41,613 nt of DNA from positions 1 to 41,613 of the forward strand of contig JAUHXC010000071.1 of the NCBI GenBank assembly GCA_030427205.1, read 5' to 3'. Numbering within the stretch: position 1 is the first letter of the stretch; each line of letters opens with the position of its first letter. A model generated the notes under the pieces. That model was not told the DNA's origin, did no database searches, and saw nothing but the letters and a program-made list of their open reading frames with translations. A program made the position numbers and the translations under genes. This DNA comes from a bacterium (GTDB lineage: Bacteria; Myxococcota_A; Bradymonadia; UBA7976; UBA1532). Shown piece after piece: positions 8,281 through 15,296 of this stretch.

Positions 8281-9891
8281 TCACTCCGAGTAATAGAGGT
8301 ACGAGTAGTCGAAGCCACCCGTGGACCGGAAACCGGCGTTGCCCGGACCCAGCCAGGTGTCGTCATCCGCGGTGACGGCGGGGCCACCGCTCCAGGATGT
8401 CGACCCGCCATTCAGAGTGCGCACGTACATCGTCCTTCCGGCCTGCACGAAGCTCATGAGGAACTCGGGGTCGCCGTCGGATGCGACGTTGTTCGCGATC
8501 GACGGCCGCGCAGACGTGAGCCACCCCGTAGAGCGCACCGGACCGATGCTGATCGTGTCATTGACCGTATCGATCTCGAAGCGGGCCCAGCGCCCGCCGT
8601 GGTTGGCCTCGATATTGCTCCAGGCGAGCATGCAGTTGCCCTCGGCGTTGTCCGCGACCTCGTCACACGCCACGGTCGCGCCATCGAACGCCTTGATGTT
8701 GGTGTCGGTGTAGTACCATGTCGAGCTGTTCACGTCGGCAAAGGCGACCTCGATCTCGTCAGAGTCATTGACGAACGTGATGACGAAGCTCTCCGTGACG
8801 TCATCGTACGCCGCCGAGATGAACGGCCGGTCGGTGTTGACATTGAGCGACTGGTACGACCAGGAGCCCCCGAAATCGCGGCGCGCGACGTAGATGTCCT
8901 TCTCGTAGGAAGTCATGCTGTCACCGTACAGCCCGGCGAGAAGCCACCTGTCATCGGTCCCGAAGCTTCGGGCGACAGCCGGAGTCTGAAAGACGTTCGC
9001 GGAGATCGGTGACTCGACACTGCAGCTTCCGCCTTCGCAGATGTACATCCGCATCTCCGACTCGTAGACGGAGCCCACCGACGTCAAGAAGCCGACTCCC
9101 CGGTTGGTGTCGTCCTGAACGGTCATGACAGCGGGAGAGATCGAGGTCGTGGCCGGTGTGCCGGAGACCTCCGTCCAGGAGGCCGGCCCGAAAGCGCTGT
9201 CCCACTGGTATGTGACTGCCGCGGAGTTGAAGCCATAGCGGGAGCGAAGATACTTCCTGTCGGCTCGGCTCAGCGAGCGGCGTCTCGACGCATACCCCTT
9301 CATGACCGAGTCGTCGTTGAGGTGGTCGACACAGGTCAGGTGGCCGATCCTCAAGACGTGCATCATCTCGTGGATCGTCGTCTTGATTATGTCGTCCTCG
9401 CTGGCCGGGTTGTTGTCCCCGTAGGCCCCCCAGGCATGCTCCGAGCAGTCCCCCGAGCCGTCGATGAACAGGATCCAGCCGCAGTTCATCTCGGTCCCGT
9501 TCTCAAGGTAGCTGTTGGCGCAGGCGGGTCCGTTGCTCACGCACACATCACAGGTCGTCGTCCGTTTGATGATCACCGTCGGCGTGGCGTATTCGCTCTC
9601 GTCGGTGCTCGGCGTGCAGTCGAGCGTCGAGGTCGTCCCACGGTACTTGAAGGAGACGTTCGCTCCGGACTGTCGATGCAGCCGCTCGATGGCCGCGCGA
9701 ATCGACCAGACGGCTGCAGATCCGCTGAGGCTGCCCAGACCATTCGTCGCGAGGTCGGTCTCGATATAGTAGTCGATCACGCCCGGGACCGGATCGAAGC
9801 TCGCGCCATGGTCGCAGCCATAGGGTTGCGCCATGGCTGACCCCGTCCAGGCGAACAGGAGCAGGCTCGTCAGATAGATGACATGTCTCAT
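8281..9891 (-). CDS. Secreted metzincin/matrixin-like zinc metalloprotease
   Basis: Exported protein of 536 residues with an N-terminal Sec signal ending near AMA-Q (about residue 21). The catalytic region has HEMMHVLRIGH at 174-184, which supplies the three zinc-binding histidines (174, 178, 184) and catalytic Glu175. A likely Met-turn follows in DDSVMKGY (Met197). The usual metzincin glycine at the eighth motif position is Arg181 here. Several cysteines (DCTPS, CDVC, PACANS, MNCGW) could form disulfides. The C-terminal 300 residues look beta-rich, with Trp/Tyr-containing repeats suggesting a propeller-type or binding domain, which is an inference. Its ATG overlaps the stop of the upstream lipoprotein gene by 4 bp, showing translational coupling. 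Substrate unknown. Confidence 0.82.
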   Translation of the reverse strand: MRHVIYLTSLLLFAWTGSAMAQPYGCDHGASFDPVPGVIDYYIETDLATNGLGSLSGSAAVWSIRAAIERLHRQSGANVSFKYRGTTSTLDCTPSTDESEYATPTVIIKRTTTCDVCVSNGPACANSYLENGTEMNCGWILFIDGSGDCSEHAWGAYGDNNPASEDDIIKTTIHEMMHVLRIGHLTCVDHLNDDSVMKGYASRRRSLSRADRKYLRSRYGFNSAAVTYQWDSAFGPASWTEVSGTPATTSISPAVMTVQDDTNRGVGFLTSVGSVYESEMRMYICEGGSCSVESPISANVFQTPAVARSFGTDDRWLLAGLYGDSMTSYEKDIYVARRDFGGSWSYQSLNVNTDRPFISAAYDDVTESFVITFVNDSDEIEVAFADVNSSTWYYTDTNIKAFDGATVACDEVADNAEGNCMLAWSNIEANHGGRWARFEIDTVNDTISIGPVRSTGWLTSARPSIANNVASDGDPEFLMSFVQAGRTMYVRTLNGGSTSWSGGPAVTADDDTWLGPGNAGFRSTGGFDYSYLYYSE

Positions 9892-10613
9892 TGCGCGCCC
9901 CCTTCACAAGTGGCTCCGAGATGGGCCAGCACATCCTCGGTGGGCAGCCGGGCCGCTTTGAGGACACCGGCCCGCTCCCGGGTCTGCGTACCCGTGAAGA
10001 AGCCCGGCCTCTGGCTCGGCGAGAGCGACAAGAGATAGCGCTCGCCCACCTCCAGAGCCAAGCCATGCGCGCTGGGGAAGTACGCGATCTCCGTCTCCGG
10101 GTCCCAACCCCGCGCGTTGCGTACGACTCGGATGGCAGAGAGGGTGGCATGGTGCACCGCGACTCGTGAAGGATCGCCGGGATATTGGGGCGGCAGGCGG
10201 CTCCACCGCAGGCCGACGACCTCGAACACGCCTGTCACGTCATGAGTGGAACAGGTGTCGGCCCAGCGGCCGAGCCAGACGGCTCGACGGGCATTCAACT
10301 CGGCCGCTGGGAGCACCCCGTCCTCGTCGTCATCGTCGGTGAAGGGGCCATACAGCGGGGTCGCCTGTCGGGCGACGGTCGGCTCGACGATCGGCGGTGG
10401 AGCGACGATCTGCCCCTCTGTTTCGAACTCCGCCACGAGGAGGGCGGCGTCCGGCACGGCGTCTGCGTCCAGCGCGCCTGCCTGCTCGTGGCTTTGCGTC
10501 GCGATCCCGGTGATTTCAGGATCGGCTTGGCAGCCCATCGTAAGGAGCGGCGTAGTCAACAGGAATAACATCGCCGACAGGCACCAGGGCTCGCTTGCGG
10601 GCCAGTTCCTCAT
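9888..10613 (-). CDS. Lipoprotein of unknown function, first gene of protease operon
   Basis: Predicted lipoprotein of 241 residues starting at ATG 10613, preceded by AAGGAAGG at good spacing. An in-frame start at 10661 would put an unlikely charged stretch before the signal peptide. The lipobox is LTMGC (Cys28). An acidic run (TDDDDEDGV) and a well-ordered C-terminal half follow (GRWADTCSTHDVTGVFEVVG, GERYLLSLSPSQRPGF). The C-terminal half, with its inhibitor-like or lipocalin-like length, is not assigned to a family. The stop overlaps the start of the metalloprotease gene (ATGA). A role as partner, chaperone or inhibitor of the protease is only suggested by coupling. Confidence 0.8.
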   Translation of the reverse strand: MRNWPASEPWCLSAMLFLLTTPLLTMGCQADPEITGIATQSHEQAGALDADAVPDAALLVAEFETEGQIVAPPPIVEPTVARQATPLYGPFTDDDDEDGVLPAAELNARRAVWLGRWADTCSTHDVTGVFEVVGLRWSRLPPQYPGDPSRVAVHHATLSAIRVVRNARGWDPETEIAYFPSAHGLALEVGERYLLSLSPSQRPGFFTGTQTRERAGVLKAARLPTEDVLAHLGATCEGGAQ

Positions 10614-10768
10614 ATGTAACCTTCCTTTGAAGACGTACTGTAGCTTGTCTGGAGGAGACAAACAACGTCAGGGGGCGGGGGCGCGTCTGCGATCGGATCA
10701 TCTGGTAGTGCCTGCCACCCACATGGAGCCAGTCTCGAAGCCCGTTTGCCACCAACTATGTCCACTCG

Positions 10769-10933
10769 TTGGACCCGGGAGACCCCAGCCACTACGCCGA
10801 CGATAAAGCCGCGATCGCCCGTCTGTTCAAGCAACTCTCCCCCGATTTCGATGAGCGTGGACTTCGACGCTTGGCCGCCGCTGAATCACTGCGACAGGAC
10901 TGGGCGGGATCGCGCTGGTCTCTCGGTCGCTCC
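10769..10933 (+). pseudogene. Possible ISAzo13-type transposase N-terminal fragment
   Basis: A short plus-strand frame reads ADDKAAIARLFKQLSPDF, then DERGLRRLAAAESL. This resembles the start of ISAzo13-family transposases, with their ...LxERxxRLxAAaEA... motif. The expected next segment (Gly-rich GGIAAVxRAT) appears only in a different frame as TATGLGGIALVSRS, implying a frameshift near 10890. The fragment abuts, in the opposite orientation, an IS21-like fragment. Recognition is from memory of the family motif only. Confidence 0.38.
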
Positions 10934-11307
10934 TCGTTGATCTCGCGCAGCCACTGGGAGAACTGCCACAGCATGTCATCGTGGTCGATGAAGCGACGCT
11001 GCTTGAAGAACGATCCCTTGACCCGGCCGACCAGGTTCTCGATCAAGCCCTTCTGGTTCGGGCGGCGGGGCCAGGACAGCTCCGCCGAGACACCGAGCTG
11101 GGTGTAGGTGTAGAGGAACTTCAGCCCGGCGAAGGCAGCCTTCATCGCGCTCGGACGCTCGATCAGCGTGTCGACGTAGGCCTTGATCTCGGCCTTTCCC
11201 ATCTCCTCGGGCGAGCGCATGAAGTGGGCGGCGAACCACTCGCAGTGGCGGACGTAGCGGTACACCGTGTCCGGCGCGTAGTTCATCCGCCGCATGTCGG
11301 CGGTCAT
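10915..11307 (-). pseudogene. Chimeric remnant: recombinase N-terminus joined in frame to IS21 IstA-like segment
   Basis: From ATG 11307 the minus strand encodes about 72 residues typical of the SAM-like core-binding domain of tyrosine recombinases: MRRMNYAPDTVYRYVRHC, MGKAEIKAYVDTLI, AFAGLKFLYTYTQLG. The frame then changes identity near residue 74 (about 11088) to WPRRPNQKGLIENLVGRVKG and FFKQRRFIDHDDMLWQF, which resemble an internal part of IS21-type IstA transposases. After EINEERPRDQ (about 10915) the similarity stops although the frame remains open. No catalytic domain of either enzyme is present. This is a deletion or recombination scar rather than a functional gene. Confidence 0.6.
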
Positions 11308-12232
11308 CCGATCCTTTCAACTGGCCCATCGGCCATCTTCTGCATCGAGCGTCCGGCGTGGACGCCCCAGCGCAGGGGGGCTCAGGCCGGTGGGGATCGC
11401 GAGTTCGCCCGCGACGCGCTGGCTGGACGGCGGTCAGGCCTCGACGGTGGCCCGGAGCGGTGCCGCGAAGCGGCTTCGTCCGACTCACACAGACCACCGA
11501 CATCGGGCGCTTCCAACGCGCCCATCGCAGATAACATCAGTGCCGCGCTCTTGAGGCGGCTTCCACGCCCAGCATTTGCCTGGACGCCCTGCCACGCCGC
11601 CAGGGAGTGCTCACCGCCCACTTGATCTCCCGAGACGCGGGCCAGGGTCACGACGAGGCTTCCTGCGAGGCCCGACCCCAGGGTCGGGCCCAGGCTGACG
11701 ACGAGGCGCACCACGAGGATCGACTCCAGGGTCGGGCTCAAGAAGGCGATGAGGCGCACCGCGAGGGTCGACTCCAAGATCGGGCTCAGGGTCGCGGCGA
11801 GGCGCAGCGCGAAGGTCATCAACAGGATCAACTCAGGGTTGAGGCCGATCACCCGCCCAGGGGCGCAGAAAGTGGGGCGATCTTCTACGAATCGAGGCAT
11901 CTCGGCGGCTCATTTGGGAGGCAGAGCACCAGAAGAACGGGCGGAAGCCCGGCCCGGCTGCACACGCCGCCGAAGGTGCGTCACCACCTGCCCGGTATTC
12001 GGTCGTCGGTCGCGATGAAACGCACCAGCGCCCTCTCGGCGAGACCCCTCCTCCCAGCTTCCAACCGTCGGAGACAACGCGACTGTCGATCACGAGGTGG
12101 CCGCGCCGAGCCGGAATGATGGGCGCTGTGCTCCAGAAACGACGAGCGCGCAAGAAAACGACGGGCGCCTGTCATACCCGCCTGATGCCCCCGCTACCCT
12201 GGATGTACAACTGCTGGCGGGAGGCCGAGTTC
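11308..12232. other. Long intergenic region carrying array 2
   Basis: About 925 bp with no convincing coding sequence. Frames are open on both strands but translate to low-complexity Arg/Ala/Gly-rich peptides. The only clear structure is the 12-bp tandem array at 11635-11838. The 394 bp between the array and the next gene show no promoter that I can support. Confidence 0.55.
11635..11838. repeat. 12-bp array organised as four 48-bp repeats (array 2)
   Basis: Seventeen consecutive 12-bp units without indels, nearly all ending AGG or AAG. From 11635 they form four 48-bp blocks. Corresponding units in the last three blocks are gtcgggcccagg / gtcgggctcaag / atcgggctcagg, and cgcaccacgagg / cgcaccgcgagg / cgcagcgcgaag. 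Unit length, block length, block number and the AGG/AAG unit ends match array 1 at 4357-4559. In both arrays units ending GAGG alternate with CAGG/AAG units. The two arrays lie 389 and 394 bp upstream of the next gene on the plus strand. Confidence 0.85.
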
Positions 12233-13264
12233 ATGAAGAACGCATTGATCGAGACCGAGCCGGAGGGGCTGGTCCCGGTGACCGATCCGACGCCCGAAGC
12301 GCTCAAGGAGCACCTGTTGCAGGTGTACGAGGAGAGCGGCTTCGGCGAGATCATCCCGATCGACGAGCTGCGGGCCGGCTTCGACGACATCCTGGCGGAC
12401 GCGGCCGTCCTCCTCGGTGAGTTGATGCGCGCCGCGCGCAAGAGCGTCCCGCTCGCCCGCGCCGTCGTCGACACCGAGAACTACCCGCACCTGAGCCGGG
12501 TCCACGGCTACGCCACCGACGTGATGCGAGCCGAGGTCCCCCAGGAACTCGACGGCTGGATCCGTCGACTGAACGCCCTCGGCGAGACCGACCCCACCCG
12601 ATTCACCCGGATCGGGCAGATCGCCTTCGCCATGATGGTGAATGGCCACGCGGCGAACCGCATGCTCGGCCGGTTCGTCGTGTTCGAACTGCTGTGTGTC
12701 GGCCTTCGGCTCACCAACGACTGGACCCGGGATCCGAGCCTCGGCCCGCGGCCCTTCGAGTGCGAGACGCCGACCGAGTTCGTCGAGCACCTCGCGGAGC
12801 ACGAGCTGGACACGATGCTCCAGTCGCCCGACTACCAGCGGGAACTCGGGGTCCTGAGTGACCCGTTCGTGCCGCCCACGGCCATGATGAAGGTGCTCTT
12901 CGACACGCACCACGACGAACTCGCCGAGGCCCTGTGCTTCATCAGCAAGGAGCAGGGGGAACTGCTGGAGCGGCGACAGCGGCTGGTCGAGGTCATGCAC
13001 AGCCTGCCGCCTGCGGAGGCCGTGCTGTTCCGGCGCAACTACGCCAAGGCGATGGGGGAGCAGTCGAAGCCGAGCTACGCCCAACTCCGACGACGCCACC
13101 CGGTGCTCCTCGCCGATACGACCGACGCAGCGCTGGCCCAACGCACCAAGCGGTGCCGGGAGGGTTGGGAGAAGCTGCTGACCCTGGAGCCCACCGACGA
13201 ACTCGAGCCCTGGCAGGGCGTCACCCTGTCGACGGTCCTCGCCCGAATCGAAGAGGAAGACTGA
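12233..13264 (+). CDS. Unknown helical protein, first gene of coupled pair
   Basis: Protein of 343 residues starting at ATG 12233, with GGGAGG about nine bases upstream. An in-frame start at 12116 would add 39 residues of Arg-rich, unlikely sequence. No signal peptide. Composition is acidic and Leu-rich, apparently all alpha-helical, with a more hydrophobic stretch around IGQIAFAMMVNG...RFVVFELLCVGLRL (about residues 122-155). I do not recognise a family. The stop codon overlaps the next start by one base (TGATG), so the two products are probably made together. Array 2 lies upstream and recombinase 2 downstream on the same strand, so the pair could be cargo of the recombinase unit. Confidence 0.8.
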   Translation: MKNALIETEPEGLVPVTDPTPEALKEHLLQVYEESGFGEIIPIDELRAGFDDILADAAVLLGELMRAARKSVPLARAVVDTENYPHLSRVHGYATDVMRAEVPQELDGWIRRLNALGETDPTRFTRIGQIAFAMMVNGHAANRMLGRFVVFELLCVGLRLTNDWTRDPSLGPRPFECETPTEFVEHLAEHELDTMLQSPDYQRELGVLSDPFVPPTAMMKVLFDTHHDELAEALCFISKEQGELLERRQRLVEVMHSLPPAEAVLFRRNYAKAMGEQSKPSYAQLRRRHPVLLADTTDAALAQRTKRCREGWEKLLTLEPTDELEPWQGVTLSTVLARIEEED

Positions 13265-13716
13265 TGAACGACATCCTGAAGCCCGAAGCCACCTGGACCG
13301 ACGCTGTCCGCGCCCTCTGGCCGCCCGAGTCCGGCAAGCGCCTGCTCATCCCGAAGCACCAGATCGCGCACCCGACGGCGGTGCATGGCATGACCCGCAC
13401 CGTCGGCCTGCCCGAGGGCCAGGTCGGCGACTATCGGCTCCAACTCGCGCCGACCCAGGCCGGGTTGCATGTGCGCGAATTCCAGGAGCACTACGAGGCC
13501 ATGCTCGCGGTGATCGACTTGTCGGTGAAGGCTTTCGACTACCTCGCGGAGGCCCCGTCGTCGGTCGGTGCAGCGGCGACCTTCGGCGCGATCATCGGCG
13601 CCGCTGTAGGCCGCAGCGGCGGTGCTGCAGCCGCTGGCGCGGTCATCGGTGGCCTGCTGGCGTCGTTGGCCGATTCCGTCGACGCCGAGGCGCTGCCCGA
13701 GCCCGACGAGAACTGA
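13264..13716 (+). CDS. Small protein with C-terminal glycine-zipper membrane segment
   Basis: Protein of 150 residues whose ATG shares a base with the upstream stop (TGATG). The first 95 residues are soluble-looking (WTDAVRALWPPESGKRLLIP; LPEGQVGDYRLQLAP). Residues about 99-136 are a Gly/Ala-rich hydrophobic stretch with small-residue spacing (FGAIIGAAVGRSGGAAAAG, then AVIGGLLASL), typical of glycine-zipper membrane helices. An acidic tail follows. Such segments occur in membrane-anchored, pore-forming or phage/lysis-type proteins, but no function can be assigned. The coupled 343-residue gene is the obvious partner. It ends 120 bp before recombinase 2. Confidence 0.8.
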   Translation: MNDILKPEATWTDAVRALWPPESGKRLLIPKHQIAHPTAVHGMTRTVGLPEGQVGDYRLQLAPTQAGLHVREFQEHYEAMLAVIDLSVKAFDYLAEAPSSVGAAATFGAIIGAAVGRSGGAAAAGAVIGGLLASLADSVDAEALPEPDEN

Positions 13717-13836
13717 GCCGGGGGCGTCGCCCCTACCTGCCCGCCTCTCCCGCCAACACCTTGCCTTCGTCCACCGGCCGGGGCACGATGCCCTCGGCCG
13801 AATCCACGCGCCCGCCACCGACCACGGAGAATGGTC

Positions 13837-14907
13837 ATGGCGGTCAAGAAGTGGAGAGGAAAGTGGGTCGTCGACTTCATCGTCGACGGCAAGCGGGTTC
13901 GGCGGGTCAGCCCGGTGCAGACGAAGCGCGGGGCGAAGGCGTACGAGGTCGAGCTTCGGCTCGAATTGACCTCCGCGACGCCCGAGTCTGGCGCAGCGCC
14001 TGCGGCCGAGGTGCCGACCCTGGCCGAGTTCGCGACCGAGTGGATGAGCACGTCGGTGCGGGTCCACAACAAGCCGAGCGAGCAGGACCGCAAGAGTCGC
14101 ACCTTGCGCAACCACCTCGTTCCGTTCTTTGGCAAGCGGCGGCTGGACCAGATCACGCAGCGGGACGTGGAGACGTTCCGCGCGCAGCAGCTCAGCCAGG
14201 GGCTGGCGGTGAACACCGTCAACCGGCACCTGGCGGCCCTCGCTCGGCTGATGCGCTGCGCCGTCGATTGGGGCGTGATCCGCGAGATGCCGACCATCAG
14301 GATGATGCGCAAGCAGGTCGAACCGACCGAGTGGCTGCGCCCCGATGAGTCGGAGCGGCTGCTCGACGCGACGAAGGCGATGAACCTGCGGTGGTTCACG
14401 TTCTTCTACGTCGCGCTGCGGACCGGGCTACGCAAGGGCGAGATTTTCGGGTTGCATTGGTCGGAGATCGACCTCGAACGGCGGCGGCTCACGGTCCGCT
14501 ACACGGTCTGGATGGGGCAGCTCGGCACGCCGAAGAACGGCAAGAGCCGCGAGGTGCCCATCGCGGCCGATCTGGTCGATGTGCTGTCGGCGTGGCGCGA
14601 GCGCACGCCCGGCGAGCTGGTCTTCCCGAGTCGGAAAGGGCAGCCGGTGTACGGGCAGGCCATCGCCAATCAGGCGCTGGACCGTGCCCTGAAGCGCGCC
14701 GGCCTGCGGCGTATCCGGTTCCACGACCTGCGGCACACCTTCGCGTCACAGCTCGTGCTGCGGGGCTGCTCGCTCAAGGTCGTGCAGCAGCTGATGGGAC
14801 ACCACTCGGTGACGATGACCGAGCGCTACGCTCATGTCGGCGACGACCAGCTCGTCGAGGCGGTCCAAGCGCTGGTGGTCGACAAGGGCGAAGACGAGTC
14901 GACCTGA
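13837..14907 (+). CDS. Tyrosine recombinase/integrase (copy 2)
   Basis: Site-specific recombinase of 356 residues. The ATG at 13837 is preferred over an ATG at 13831 because it lies seven bases after GGAG and aligns with the start of copy 1 (MAVKKWRGKW against MAAKQWRGKW). An arm-binding segment (to about residue 45) and a core-binding domain (about 60-150) precede the catalytic domain. That domain has Arg199 (TGLRKGE), Lys233 (TPKNGKSR), His296 and Arg299 (HDLRHTF), His322 (MGHHS) and Tyr331 (TERYAHV), so it is complete. The arm segment shares long identical DNA runs with copy 1 (for example inside 13900-13930), while the remainder is only moderately similar. Confidence 0.93.
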   Translation: MAVKKWRGKWVVDFIVDGKRVRRVSPVQTKRGAKAYEVELRLELTSATPESGAAPAAEVPTLAEFATEWMSTSVRVHNKPSEQDRKSRTLRNHLVPFFGKRRLDQITQRDVETFRAQQLSQGLAVNTVNRHLAALARLMRCAVDWGVIREMPTIRMMRKQVEPTEWLRPDESERLLDATKAMNLRWFTFFYVALRTGLRKGEIFGLHWSEIDLERRRLTVRYTVWMGQLGTPKNGKSREVPIAADLVDVLSAWRERTPGELVFPSRKGQPVYGQAIANQALDRALKRAGLRRIRFHDLRHTFASQLVLRGCSLKVVQQLMGHHSVTMTERYAHVGDDQLVEAVQALVVDKGEDEST

Positions 14908-15296
14908 ACCGAAAGTGGAACGGATTCGGAACATCGGGCTGAGGATAGTTCAGCGGCGGAACGCCGTCGGGCCGAAAAGCCTTTGCAGAGCAACGTCTTG
15001 TGGCGGTCTTCGGTTCCGGCAGGAACGACGACAGTAGAGTTACCAGACATTGAATCTGACCGTGCTCGCTTGCCCGATTCGCCGATGGCGGCGTTGCTCG
15101 ACTTGCCGTTGCCCCCAGCAGCGTCTGCGTCTCGCGCCTTGCCCTCGGCGAATCGGTCTGCGCGATCCCTGGTCAGCTTCAATCTCCGGCCGCTGTATTT
15201 GCCGGGGTCGGGGAGAAGCGCGGCCGATGCTTGCGACGCACCGCGTGTCTTGTCCATCCTGCCGGGCAGCCGCCATCGGTCATCGGAGCCCACGCA
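14908..15296. other. Intergenic stretch at the edge of the accessory region
   Basis: About 390 bp between recombinase 2 and the FadL-like gene. A minus-strand frame starting at ATG 15257 stays open into the recombinase gene. Its product is Ser/Arg/Ala-rich without a recognisable domain, so I do not call it. No tRNA gene, clear direct repeat or terminator was found. Base composition shifts to the much more GC-biased pattern of the following genes across this stretch, judged by eye. Confidence 0.5.

Noticed and set aside
12116..12232. N-terminal extension of the 343-residue gene
   Set aside because: The added residues are Arg/Lys/Trp-rich with no family support, and the ATG at 12233 has a better ribosome site.
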